From positions 1 through 49,540 of the forward strand of contig MHWN01000015.1 of assembly GCA_001825395.1 (NCBI GenBank): DNA of 49,540 nt, in the 5' to 3' direction. Below are positions 24,294-31,636 of this stretch, piece by piece. This DNA comes from Candidatus Zambryskibacteria bacterium RIFCSPLOWO2_02_FULL_39_26. GTDB taxonomy: Bacteria; Patescibacteriota; Minisyncoccia; Phycocordibacterales; DATDWN01. The stretch's first letter is position 1; each line of letters opens with the position of its first letter. The position numbers and the translations under genes were made by a program. The notes beneath the pieces are model-generated. The model was given only the letters and a program-made list of their open reading frames with translations, made no database searches and was not told where the DNA came from.

Positions 24294-24794
24294 ATGCATA
24301 AAATCACGATGATCGTCGCCAAGGATTTGAATGGGGTGATCGGCAAACAAGGCAAAGTACCATGGCATCTTCGGGCCGACATGTTGCACTTCAAGTCAAC
24401 CACTGAAGGCAAGATTGTTATAATGGGAAGGAAAACCTACGATTCTCTTCCGGCAAAATTTAAACCTTTGCCGAATCGGTGGAATGTCATCTTGACCAGA
24501 AATCAGAATTTTCCCGCACCAAAGTGCACGATTCTGACTTCTCCGGAAGAAGTGCTTCAACTTTCTCAACTCCAAGAAGTTTTCGTCATTGGCGGGGAAA
24601 AAATCTACAAACTTTTCATGCCGTTTGCCAGCCGCCTCATCGTCACGGAAGTAAACGTGGAAGTCATTGACGGTGATGCTTTCTTTCCTCCAATGGACCA
24701 AACTTGGAGTGGCCGTATCATCAAGGGAGTTGAGACTGATGAAAAAAACCCGTTCTCATTCTGGATTGTTGAGTACACCAGAACTCGAGTTTGA
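24294..24794 (+). CDS. folA: Dihydrofolate reductase
   Basis: Reduces dihydrofolate to tetrahydrofolate, needed after thymidylate synthesis. From MHKITMIVAKDLNGVIGKQGKVPWHLRADMLHF (quoted in part) it shows the WHL substrate site and Asp in LRADM, then IVIMGRKTYDSLP (NADPH site), PNRWNVILTRN and VFVIGGEKIYKLF. About 166 residues. Start chosen at 24294 because AGAGGAG lies 7 bp upstream; the track's upstream start adds unrelated residues. GC-rich relative to neighbours. thyA lies nearby on the opposite strand. Confidence 0.95.
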   Translation: MHKITMIVAKDLNGVIGKQGKVPWHLRADMLHFKSTTEGKIVIMGRKTYDSLPAKFKPLPNRWNVILTRNQNFPAPKCTILTSPEEVLQLSQLQEVFVIGGEKIYKLFMPFASRLIVTEVNVEVIDGDAFFPPMDQTWSGRIIKGVETDEKNPFSFWIVEYTRTRV

Positions 24795-24803
24795 AACCCA
24801 CTG

Positions 24804-24835
24804 ACCGCGCCCTCGAAAGGCGCGGTTCTTCTTTT
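24804..24835 (+). terminator. Intrinsic terminator of folA
   Basis: 8-bp GC-rich stem ACCGCGCC/GGCGCGGT with a 7-nt loop, followed by TCTTCTTTTG. It begins 10 bp after the folA stop codon. Confidence 0.85.
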
Positions 24836-24837
24836 GT

Positions 24838-24865
24838 TTGACTCTGTAAGGAAAAATGCTAGTAT
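24838..24865 (+). promoter_or_regulatory. Promoter of the HIT-like gene
   Basis: TTGACT at 24838-24843 and TAGTAT at 24860-24865 with a 16-bp spacer, 31 bp before the ATG at 24897. Confidence 0.55.
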
Positions 24866-24896
24866 CATTCAATGGTTCTTATAACCAAATTTAGCA

Positions 24897-25340
24897 ATGA
24901 AAAAAATAGTTGTAAATAAAAGATTTGCAAAAGGAAAGGGTGAGTATGAAAAAGTTATTAATACGATTGAATCTAAAGGTAAGTGTCCTTTCTGCCAAGA
25001 TAACTTTAAATATCATAAAAAGCCGATCCTTAAAAAAATCGGAGCATGGTTTATTACGGAAAACAATTGGTCTTATAAAAACTCAAAATATCACTTTTTG
25101 ATAATAAACATTAAACACAAAGAGTTATTTGAAGAACTAACAAAGAAAGACTGGGAATCAGTCAGAATACTAACAAATTGGGTGATAAAAAAATATAAAA
25201 TAAAAGGTGGTGCTATCGCACTAAGATTTGGTAATACTAACTACACCGGAGCAACGGTTTGTCATATTCACGCTCACATCATCTATCCTGAAGTTAATAA
25301 AAAAAATCAATCCAAGACAGTAAATTTTCCTGTTGGATAA
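24897..25340 (+). CDS. HIT-superfamily hydrolase
   Basis: 147 residues. The histidine triad HIHAHIIYP is near residue 124, and CPFC near residue 34 is typical of HIT-like nucleotide hydrolases or transferases. The segment between (WFITENNWSYKNSKYHFLIINIKHKELFEEL, quoted in part) matches the family core. It acts on nucleotide phosphoester substrates that cannot be named from sequence. It has its own promoter between folA and thyA, inside a nucleotide-metabolism cluster. No Shine-Dalgarno. Confidence 0.85.
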   Translation: MKKIVVNKRFAKGKGEYEKVINTIESKGKCPFCQDNFKYHKKPILKKIGAWFITENNWSYKNSKYHFLIINIKHKELFEELTKKDWESVRILTNWVIKKYKIKGGAIALRFGNTNYTGATVCHIHAHIIYPEVNKKNQSKTVNFPVG

Positions 25341-25347
25341 AAGTGAA

Positions 25348-25368
25348 GGGGCCCCTTGAAGGAGCCCC
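25348..25368 (-). terminator. Terminator hairpin of thyA
   Basis: GGGGCcCC/GGaGCCCC stem with a 5-nt loop, 8 bp after the thyA stop codon. On the minus strand a TTCACTTTT stretch follows. Confidence 0.6.
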
Positions 25369-25375
25369 AGATGAA

Positions 25376-26197
25376 CTAGATACCGACATCCCCCGAAATG
25401 TGAGGATGCGGGTTGTAACCGGTGAGCGTGAAGTCAGAGAACGTGAATCCGAAGATATCACACACGTCGGGATTGAGAACGATCTTCGGCAAGGAACGCG
25501 GCTCGCGCGTCAGCTGAAGCTTCACCTGCTCCACGTGATTCAAGTATATGTGTACGTCTTCGAGAGTATGAATGAACTCTCCCGGATGCAACCCAGTGAC
25601 TTGAGCCAGCATGAACAGAAGAAGTGAGTAGCACACCATGTTGAATGGCACGCCGAGAAACATGTCACAACTTCTCTGGTTGAGATGAAGCGAAAGTTCT
25701 CCGTCAATCACAAAGCACTTGAAATCACCGTGGCATGGTGCTACCGCGACAGAATCTACATCTTCCGGATTCCACGCAATCACTTTGTGCCTGCGAGAGT
25801 CCGGATGTGATTTGAGCCCATCCACTAGACGCTGAATCTGGTTGATTTCAGTGCCGTTGCGAGCGAGCCACCGAACCCACTGCGGACCATAGATTCGACC
25901 GAGATCTCCCTCGTGAAGTCCGTAGAGAGAAGAGACTTCAGCCTTCCCCCACTCGTCCCAGATGGTGATGTTGTGTTCATGCAAAAAGTCCCACCGAGAA
26001 CTCCCGCTCAAGAACCACAGAAGTTCTCCAACAATCAGACGAAGTGGGAGTTTTTTTGTGGTAATCATCGGAAACTCTTCGGCCGGACGAAAGCGCATCT
26101 CCCGGCAAAAGATAGCGAGGTTGCCAATCCCTTGTAGATCAGTTTTCCTCTTACCGTTGGTAAGGACATCGTCCAACAAATCAAGATACTGTCTCAT
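25376..26197 (-). CDS. thyA: Thymidylate synthase
   Basis: Makes dTMP from dUMP with methylene-tetrahydrofolate. 273 residues. The active-site Cys is in VAPCHGDFKCFV (usual PCHxxxQF, with Lys in the Gln position), with RSCDMFLGVPFN (dUMP phosphate and ring contacts), YGPQWVRW, and the C-terminal YNPHPHISGDVGI. RBS GAGGAGAG 6 bp before ATG. GC content is clearly higher than in flanking genes, as in folA. The pair supplies the folate-dependent thymidylate cycle. Confidence 0.97.
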   Translation of the reverse strand: MRQYLDLLDDVLTNGKRKTDLQGIGNLAIFCREMRFRPAEEFPMITTKKLPLRLIVGELLWFLSGSSRWDFLHEHNITIWDEWGKAEVSSLYGLHEGDLGRIYGPQWVRWLARNGTEINQIQRLVDGLKSHPDSRRHKVIAWNPEDVDSVAVAPCHGDFKCFVIDGELSLHLNQRSCDMFLGVPFNMVCYSLLLFMLAQVTGLHPGEFIHTLEDVHIYLNHVEQVKLQLTREPRSLPKIVLNPDVCDIFGFTFSDFTLTGYNPHPHISGDVGI

Positions 26198-26218
26198 TCA
26201 CACTCTCCTCTAATACTT

Positions 26219-26247
26219 TTATTAACACAACTGATACTTTATTGCAA
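26219..26247 (-). promoter_or_regulatory. Promoter of thyA
   Basis: Read on the minus strand: TTGCAA at 26247-26242, 17-bp spacer, TAATAA at 26224-26219, about 22 bp before the start codon. Confidence 0.5.
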
Positions 26248-26264
26248 ATTAAAAATAATTTGAA

Positions 26265-27101
26265 TTAAATCCTATTACGTATTGGAACATGAATAATTTC
26301 CACATTGGCAGATTTAAGTATCAATTCCCCATCTAGATTAGAAGAACCTTCTCCGTAATAACATTTTTTAATTCCTGAAAAAGCAATCAGTCTAGCACAA
26401 ACCGAGCAAGGAAAATGGGTCACATAAAGATGAGATCCCTTTAATTTAAATCCTATTTTAGAAGCTTCGGCAATGATTTTTTGTTCGGCATGAATAGTAT
26501 TACTAAGATCTGGTCTCTCACCGACATTCAAAAAATCCCTAACAGCTCCTTTCTGATAAGGAGAGTGATCATTAGGTAAGGCTTGATTATAAGCATTGAC
26601 TAGTTCTTTGCCACTCATGACCACAACGGCACCAACTTGTCTCCAAATATCTGAACTGTTTTTTGACTGCTGGTAGGCCCTTTTCATCATTTTTTGATCA
26701 AAAGATTTTTTAGAAACATGACTTTTAATTGAATTTGTATTCAAAACCGATTTTTTATCCCAACGCAAAAAAACTGATGACCATTTGATATCGTTTTTCA
26801 ATAAATATTTCTCATGAAGTTTACGAGAAACTTCATCGTTTATTAAAATAAGAGGTCGTTTTTTAAGTCTGTGTATGTTGGTTTCGGAAACAATATCAAC
26901 GTCAGAAAATCCAATACTTTCCAACAAACCTTTAGCAATTTCTGGCTTCAAAGAAGCTATATCTGTTTTAAATTCTGATAGTTTGTTAAAAAAAGAGTTA
27001 CAAATTAAATGGATTGTGGCTATATTTTTTTTATTGGACTTAAAAAAGTCTATGTATCCTCTATGAATAACTGGTAGGTGTAGTATTAAATCTCTTTTCA
27101 C
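26265..27101 (-). CDS. dCMP/cytidine-deaminase-fold protein with an unknown N-terminal domain
   Basis: 278 residues. The C-terminal ~140 residues are a zinc deaminase: HAEQKIIAEA (His and catalytic Glu) and PCSVCARLIAFSGI (two Cys ligands), closest in pattern to deoxycytidylate deaminases, which make dUMP for thymidylate synthase. The N-terminal ~130 residues (MKRDLILHLPVIHRGYIDFF...) are not recognised; they resemble the opening of a nucleotide-binding Rossmann fold but lack the HxGH motif. It lies 1 bp from the cytidylyltransferase gene, so the two are a tight pair, next to thyA. Confidence 0.8.
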   Translation of the reverse strand: MKRDLILHLPVIHRGYIDFFKSNKKNIATIHLICNSFFNKLSEFKTDIASLKPEIAKGLLESIGFSDVDIVSETNIHRLKKRPLILINDEVSRKLHEKYLLKNDIKWSSVFLRWDKKSVLNTNSIKSHVSKKSFDQKMMKRAYQQSKNSSDIWRQVGAVVVMSGKELVNAYNQALPNDHSPYQKGAVRDFLNVGERPDLSNTIHAEQKIIAEASKIGFKLKGSHLYVTHFPCSVCARLIAFSGIKKCYYGEGSSNLDGELILKSANVEIIHVPIRNRI

Positions 27102-27102
27102 A

Positions 27103-27642
27103 TTATTTTTTTGCTCTTAATTTGGCAACTTCTCCTGCTAGATGACTTTTAAGAACATTCTGAATAATATCGGTTGATGATGTTTTTTCTGCTTGTCTTG
27201 GTAAAACCACCAATTCTCCACAATATTTTTTAATCACCCTTAACTGACCTTTTGTATAACTATTGCCACTAACTGCAACGAATAAATCTATTGGAATTTC
27301 CTTGATAAGTCGGTACTGCCAAGCACCTTTTCTATCTATATCATCAACTAATGTAACATAGTCAACGCAATCCTGATAAGACAACATTTCCATTCTCTCT
27401 CCCTCTGGAATAATCGGTCGATTTGGACCTTTATAGGATTTTATTCCTCTATCACTATCTGTTCCAACAAGTAAAATATCTCCACGCTTACTAGCCTCAT
27501 TAAGATAACGTAAATGACCTATGTGAAGCATATCCCAAGATCCTATAGTACAAACAATTGTGTGACCGAGAGTTTTATGAGCTAGAATTTTTTTCTTTAA
27601 ATCTTTATAGTTTTTATGAATTTTATTTTTAACATCTGGCAT
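27103..27642 (-). CDS. Cytidylyltransferase-like (RfaE2/TagD-type) nucleotidyltransferase
   Basis: 179 residues. TIGSWDMLHIGHLRYLNEA carries the HIGH nucleotide-binding motif, with GTDSDRGIKSYKGPNRPIIP and ERMEMLSYQDCVDYV following as in RfaE2 (heptose-1-phosphate adenylyltransferase) and related enzymes. The C-terminal TSSTDIIQNV is the usual closing helix. The substrate is unknown. Paired with the deaminase fusion downstream, so a shared pathway on a cytidine or sugar nucleotide is plausible but unproven. Confidence 0.82.
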   Translation of the reverse strand: MPDVKNKIHKNYKDLKKKILAHKTLGHTIVCTIGSWDMLHIGHLRYLNEASKRGDILLVGTDSDRGIKSYKGPNRPIIPEGERMEMLSYQDCVDYVTLVDDIDRKGAWQYRLIKEIPIDLFVAVSGNSYTKGQLRVIKKYCGELVVLPRQAEKTSSTDIIQNVLKSHLAGEVAKLRAKK

Positions 27643-27656
27643 GGAAATAGTGTCCT

Positions 27657-28079
27657 CTATTTAACATCAATCCCCATACTTCGAGCTGAGCCAGCGACGA
27701 TTTTCATCGCAGCGTCCACGTCATTTGCGTTTAGATCTGGAAGTTTTCTTTCGGCGATTTCTTTTAGTTGAGTCTTGGAAAGTGTTCCTGCTTTTGAAAC
27801 AGTGTTTTTTCCAGAACCTTTTTCAATTTTCAGAGCTTTTTTTATTAAATCTGTCGTTGGAGGAGTTTTGAGCACAAAAGTGAAAGTTCGGTCTTCAAAA
27901 ACAGAAACAACCACAGGCACGAGATCCCCTACCATCTTGGCCGATGCGTCGTTAAATTGCTTCACAAACTCCCCAATATTCACACCAGCTTGACCTAAAA
28001 TAGGACCTGCTGGAGGAGCTGGAGTGGCCTTTCCCCCTGGGAGTATAAGTTTTAGTTTTTTTGTGACTTTCTTTGCCAT
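27657..28079 (-). CDS. rplK: 50S ribosomal protein L11
   Basis: 140 residues, the full-length family size. N-terminal domain KLILPGGKATPAPPAGPILGQAGVNIGEFVKQFN (quoted in part) and the rRNA-binding C-terminal domain ending AMKIVAGSARSMGIDV. Part of the GTPase centre. The usual partner rplA (L1) does not follow; the cytidylyltransferase gene does, 14 bp on. A GxxExxY gene separates it from nusG. Confidence 0.96.
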   Translation of the reverse strand: MAKKVTKKLKLILPGGKATPAPPAGPILGQAGVNIGEFVKQFNDASAKMVGDLVPVVVSVFEDRTFTFVLKTPPTTDLIKKALKIEKGSGKNTVSKAGTLSKTQLKEIAERKLPDLNANDVDAAMKIVAGSARSMGIDVK

Positions 28080-28140
28080 AACCCACGAATGATGACCCTT
28101 TCGAATCTTAACGAATAATTACCTAGTTAACCTGATTATT
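28080..28140. repeat. ATTCGT-type repeat between GxxExxY gene and rplK, copy D
   Basis: CCCACGAATG, TTTCGAATCTTAACGAATAATTA and TTATTCGTAC are parts of the shared word family. They fill the spacer before rplK and overlap the end of the upstream gene. Confidence 0.55.
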
Positions 28141-28496
28141 CGTACAGGTTTTAGATATTTTTGATGAAAATTGACTATTGGCCCTAACTTATACTTACTA
28201 GCATCAAGATAACGTTTCATTTGGGAAAAATCATCCTTTGCAAGAATAGGTTTAGCTTTCAAGTCAACTAGAAGCTGGTTATTTATAGCAAAATCTACAA
28301 TATTTGTAAACTTGTTATCTAAAAGCTTAATTGGTAGAGCTTTTTCTCTTTCAAAAATAATCTTAGATTCTTTAAGTAATTTTTCGAATAAATCTCCATA
28401 TTGCTTCTCTCTTCCAAATCTTCCTATTTCATTATGAACTTTATATAACAAGCCTGAAACTGTGTACGACAATTCTGGATATATAATCTCTGTCAT
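28119..28496 (-). CDS. GxxExxY family protein
   Basis: 125 residues with the family layout: YTVSGLLYKVHNEIGRFGREKQYGDLFEKLL (quoted in part; the GxxExxY region, here GREKQY), LPIKLLDNKFTNIVDFAINNQLLVDLKA with the Asp and LxK pattern of the PD-(D/E)xK nuclease fold. Biochemical role unknown. It interrupts the normally contiguous nusG-rplK order, so it is a likely insertion. Codon use is as AT-rich as its neighbours. Confidence 0.8.
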   Translation of the reverse strand: MTEIIYPELSYTVSGLLYKVHNEIGRFGREKQYGDLFEKLLKESKIIFEREKALPIKLLDNKFTNIVDFAINNQLLVDLKAKPILAKDDFSQMKRYLDASKYKLGPIVNFHQKYLKPVRIIRLTR

Positions 28497-28544
28497 AATT
28501 ATTTATTATTTGAAAGATTAGTATATATTCGTGCGATTTGTAGG

Positions 28545-29090
28545 TTAAATTTTCTTTACTTGCAAGAAATCCAACTCAACCGGTGTCTCCCGGCCGAACA
28601 TGGCTACGAGAACTTTGACTTTTCCACGTTCCTCGTCCACATCCCCAACCTTACCTTCCAAATCCTTAAATGGTCCGTCCACAATAATAACGGCGTCGTT
28701 TAGAGACAAATCAATCTTGTGCTTAACATTACTTGTGTTCATTCTGGCGAATAATTCATCAATTTCTTTTTTGTCTATCGGCACGGGATAAATTCCAGAG
28801 CCAACGAAACCGGTAACCCGAGGGGTGTTTCGGACAACGAACCATGAGTCCTCGGTCACGATCATATCCACTAAAATGTAGCCCGGATAGATTTTCTCCT
28901 CCTCTTCTACTCGTTTTCCGCCCTTTATTTTTATTTTCTTTTCGGTTGGAACTATTACACTGAAAATTTTGTCTTCCATGCCAAGAGATTCAATGCGCTG
29001 TTTTAGATTTCGCATCACGGCGTTTTCATATCCGGCGTAAGTGTGGATGACATACCAATTTCGGCCGGTTTGTAGTTGTTGTTTAGACAT
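28545..29090 (-). CDS. nusG: Transcription termination/antitermination factor NusG
   Basis: 181 residues. The NGN domain is RNWYVIHTYAGYENAVMRNLKQRIESLG (quoted in part) with YPGYILVDMIVTEDSWFVVRNTPRVTGFVG. The C-terminal KOW domain is DAVIIVDGPFKDLEGKVGDV. It binds RNA polymerase and couples it to the ribosome or Rho. Downstream of secE, the standard order. Confidence 0.96.
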   Translation of the reverse strand: MSKQQLQTGRNWYVIHTYAGYENAVMRNLKQRIESLGMEDKIFSVIVPTEKKIKIKGGKRVEEEEKIYPGYILVDMIVTEDSWFVVRNTPRVTGFVGSGIYPVPIDKKEIDELFARMNTSNVKHKIDLSLNDAVIIVDGPFKDLEGKVGDVDEERGKVKVLVAMFGRETPVELDFLQVKKI

Positions 29091-29098
29091 TGATGTTA

Positions 29099-29175
29099 GG
29101 TTAAAGTCGTAAAGTCTGTAAAGTCATAAAGTAAATGCATTTGCTTTATAGACTTTTGCCTTTATGGACTTGATG
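29099..29175. repeat. AAAGTC-type intergenic repeat, copy 2
   Basis: TTAAAGTCGTAAAGTC words followed by the inverted set TTTATAGACTT...TTTATGGACTT, giving a potential hairpin in the secE-nusG spacer. Related to 9058-9095. Confidence 0.55.
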
Positions 29176-29177
29176 GA

Positions 29178-29357
29178 CTAAATTACAAACTTCTCAATAA
29201 TCAGCTTGAAAATGTAATCAAAAAATCCCAGGAAAAATGAAACGAAAATAGAAATCAAGACCACCACAATTGTAAAAACAATCGTCTGTTTTCTTGTCGG
29301 CCAGCTGACATGTTTTAACTCCGCTTGGGTATCTTTTATGTATGTAATGATAGACAT
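29178..29357 (-). CDS. secE: Preprotein translocase subunit SecE
   Basis: 59 residues, below the track cut-off. Translated directly: MSIITYIKDTQAELKHVSWP, then TRKQTIVFTIVVVLISIF and an ending in FEKFVI-type residues. The ELKHVSWPTRKQ amphipathic helix followed by one membrane helix is the minimal SecE signature. It clamps the SecY halves together. ATG at 29355-29357, stop TAG at 29178-29180, directly upstream of nusG. Confidence 0.93.
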   Translation of the reverse strand: MSIITYIKDTQAELKHVSWPTRKQTIVFTIVVVLISIFVSFFLGFFDYIFKLIIEKFVI

Positions 29358-29447
29358 ATGCGAATTTTAGCGAATAAGATCGAGTAACGCGAATGGATTG
29401 ATGTATTTATTCGTACATTCGATCCTATTCGGAATATTCGTGTTATT

Positions 29448-29465
29448 AAAAAACCCCTGCTGGGG
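29448..29465 (-). terminator. Intrinsic terminator in front of secE
   Basis: On the minus strand CCCCAGCAGGGG is followed by TTTTTT. It lies only a few bases downstream of promoter P2, so it more likely ends the transcript coming from the distal promoter P1. Confidence 0.75.
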
Positions 29466-29475
29466 ACTTGTTATT

Positions 29476-29504
29476 ATTCTACTCCTTCCTATAAAATAAG
29501 TCAA
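29476..29504 (-). promoter_or_regulatory. Promoter P2 of the secE-nusG operon
   Basis: Minus strand TTGACT at 29504-29499, 17-bp spacer, TAGAAT at 29481-29476. Start expected near 29469, 112 nt before the secE ATG. Confidence 0.6.
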
Positions 29505-29643
29505 ATCTTTTTTACATGACGAAACCCCTCCCTGTAAGCAGTGAACTGCTTGGGGTGTAAGTGAAAAAGAAAAAAGGGTCGAAGGGAAAGTTACGAAACT
29601 GCCTGACGGAGACCACCAACGGAGCATGAGCTGCCCACCGCGG

Positions 29644-29696
29644 ACCAGCACACGTCCGACACGCTGGCCGCCCGAGAACCAGCACACGTCCGACAC
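29644..29696. repeat. 19-nt direct repeat pair in the secE leader
   Basis: ACCAGCACACGTCCGACAC occurs at 29644-29662 and 29678-29696, a 34-bp period. Confidence 0.9.
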
Positions 29697-29758
29697 ATCC
29701 TCTTTTCCTGTGAAAAAACGATTTGGTGGACTCTCGCCCACCGCCACTGTCTAACTAT

Positions 29759-29789
29759 ATGATAGAACATTTACCAATATATATGTCAA
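29759..29789 (-). promoter_or_regulatory. Promoter P1 of the candidate leader RNA
   Basis: Minus strand TTGACA at 29789-29784 and TATCAT at 29764-29759, spacer 19 bp (long). It lies just before the GC-rich structured stretch. Confidence 0.4.
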
Positions 29790-29845
29790 TGATTATTGAA
29801 ATTAAAATCTTGAATCTTAAAAATATGGCTTAAAATAAGGTGTTT

Positions 29846-31582
29846 TTAGAATATATCTACAATCCGCAAGCGAAGTTCAGGATAGTTTCGAAATTCGGAT
29901 TTTTCGAGGGTGGCGACTAGGTTTATTTTACTTCCCTCTTTGACCGAAACTGGAAACTTGTCGCCATTTGAGAAAAAAGCAATAGCGGTTACATCTGAAT
30001 TTTTGGAATTTTTGAATTTTAACTCTAAATGGTTTTTTTCTTTACCAAAAAGTTTAAGCCCAGTGACTTTTATATTTTCAAAAAGAAAAAGTGGTTTTGG
30101 ATTTCCGAGTCCAAATGGTGCAAACTTCTCAATATGTTTCCAAATTTCCCAATTAACATCCTCTAATGAAAGCTTTTTATCCACCCAAGTGTCAAGGATG
30201 CCCCTTGACACTTGGGAGAGCTCTAGAAAAGCTTCGTTGAGTCTGCCCTCTAATAAATGAATTTTCTCTTGGGCAACGGAAAAGCCTCCGGCACCTTTGT
30301 GTCCGCCGAAATCGAGGAAAACATCCTTGGCTTTTTCCATAAGAGCAAAAACATCCGTTTCTCCACCCGCCCGACAAGAACCTTTTATTATAGAACTGCC
30401 GTTGCTACCCTCTCTACCCCAGAAAAAGACAGGTCGGTTATGCTCATCGCTGAAACTGCCCGCTACAAGACCCAAAAGCGACGGTTTCCATTCAGGATTG
30501 CCGAAAACCAGCACATGCTGCATTCCCGAATCAGAATTTTCGATCCTTTTTTTGATTTCCCTAACCATACTTCCAACGACTCCTTTTCTCTCATCATTTA
30601 TTTTATTCAAATGTTCTGAAAGAGTCCCGGCCTCCACCTCATCTGTGGTTGATAGAAGTGAGAATGCATCATGCGGGATACCCATTCGTGAAGCAGCATT
30701 GATGCGGGGAGTAATCATAAACGTAACGTCGTCCTCCGTAACAGTTGTTTGGTTAATTTTTAGCAGTGAAAAAAGTTTTTGCAGTCCGGCGCGCGGAGAT
30801 TTTTGCAAAACTTTCATACCGTAATATGCAAAAACCCTATTCTCACCCAAAAGCGGGACCATGTCGGAGAGTGTGGCCAGACCAACCATGTCTAGTAACC
30901 ATTTCTCCCACCCAGGAGAAATGGTTATAATTTTTAATTTATAATTTTTAATTTTTAAAATAAGTGCTTGGATAACTTTAAAAATAACCCCTGATCCACA
31001 AAGCATTTTGTCCGGATAAGAACAAGCCTCTTGCTTTGGATTTATTATAGCCACCGCTTTTGGTAATTTTTCAAGTGGGCTGTGATGGTCGGTGATAATA
31101 ACGTCTACTTTGTGTTTATTGGCAAAATCAACTTCTTCCACGTCGGTGATCCCACAATCAATGGTGATGATGAGCTTCACTCCTTGCTCTACTAGGCCCG
31201 CGATAGCTTCATGGTTTAAGCCGAAACCTTCCTCATTACGAAGCGGAATATAGTTTAGAAACTTTGAAAAACCGATTTTTTTAAAAAAATCGGAAAGTAT
31301 GACTGCTCCCGGAATGCCGTCTGCATCATAGTCGCTGTAAATTCCTATTTTTTCATCACTTTTTATGGCCTTAAGAATTCTTTCTACAGCTTTGTCCATA
31401 CCCTTCAGTAAATATGGGTCGTGTAAATGTTTGTCGTAGTCAGGATTGAGAAATCTCTCTGCGGAATCTAAGTCAGTTATTTCCCTGGCATATAAAAGAG
31501 ACCGAACTAGTGGATCATATTCCGCAAACATTTCGTCAATTTCTTTTGGTATTGGATCTCTAATGGCATATTTTTTGGGCAT
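29846..31582 (-). CDS. recJ: Single-stranded-DNA exonuclease RecJ
   Basis: 5'-3' exonuclease used in recombination and mismatch repair. 578 residues. DHH-family motifs: IYSDYDADGIPGAV (motif I), LIITIDCGITD (II), ITDHHSP (III, the DHH triad), CGSGVIFKV, and the DHHA1 motif GGHKGAGGFSV. A C-terminal OB-like domain follows (INLVATLEKSEFRNYPELRL). A palindromic element and an AT-rich repeat are both translated within it. It is divergent from the HIT gene at 31637. Confidence 0.95.
   Translation of the reverse strand: MPKKYAIRDPIPKEIDEMFAEYDPLVRSLLYAREITDLDSAERFLNPDYDKHLHDPYLLKGMDKAVERILKAIKSDEKIGIYSDYDADGIPGAVILSDFFKKIGFSKFLNYIPLRNEEGFGLNHEAIAGLVEQGVKLIITIDCGITDVEEVDFANKHKVDVIITDHHSPLEKLPKAVAIINPKQEACSYPDKMLCGSGVIFKVIQALILKIKNYKLKIITISPGWEKWLLDMVGLATLSDMVPLLGENRVFAYYGMKVLQKSPRAGLQKLFSLLKINQTTVTEDDVTFMITPRINAASRMGIPHDAFSLLSTTDEVEAGTLSEHLNKINDERKGVVGSMVREIKKRIENSDSGMQHVLVFGNPEWKPSLLGLVAGSFSDEHNRPVFFWGREGSNGSSIIKGSCRAGGETDVFALMEKAKDVFLDFGGHKGAGGFSVAQEKIHLLEGRLNEAFLELSQVSRGILDTWVDKKLSLEDVNWEIWKHIEKFAPFGLGNPKPLFLFENIKVTGLKLFGKEKNHLELKFKNSKNSDVTAIAFFSNGDKFPVSVKEGSKINLVATLEKSEFRNYPELRLRIVDIF
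30184..30216. repeat. 33-bp palindromic element inside recJ
   Basis: 14-bp perfect arms CCCAAGTGTCAAGG/CCTTGACACTTGGG around a 5-nt loop. In frame, read SQVSRGILDTWV. The core is shared with 23034-23054 in argS, with the loop in the opposite orientation. Confidence 0.85.
30925..30962. repeat. AT-rich repeat translated inside recJ
   Basis: TTTTTAATTTATAATTTTTA-type words encode the low-complexity peptide KIKNYKLKI between conserved RecJ blocks. Intergenic relatives lie at 5.3, 35.85 and 38.4 kb. Confidence 0.45.
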
Positions 31583-31636
31583 TTTAAGATTTTATCACAC
31601 TTTATACTTTTAACTTTCTACTTTATACTATATGTT

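Larger units (their letters stand above)
29466..29758 (-). ncRNA. Candidate structured RNA or leader upstream of secE
   Basis: A ~290-nt GC-rich gene-free stretch between a promoter (29759-29789) and a terminator (29448-29465). It contains hairpins GGTGG/CCACC, GCTGG/CCAGC, GGAC/GTCC and AAGCAGT/ACTGCTT, and a 19-nt direct repeat (29644-29662 and 29678-29696). The 126-aa ORF in the track across it has no family likeness and no start context. The RNA family is unknown; a leader controlling secE-nusG is also possible. Confidence 0.4.

Noticed and set aside
29367-29747. 126-aa ORF on the minus strand upstream of secE
   Set aside because: GTG start without ribosome binding site, no family likeness, and it crosses a terminator, a promoter and hairpins. 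Better explained as a structured RNA or leader.
31270-31293. 22-bp palindrome CCGATTTTTTT/AAAAAAATCGG in recJ
   Set aside because: It encodes conserved RecJ residues (SDFFKKIGF) where no insertion is visible, so it is probably a chance A/T run.
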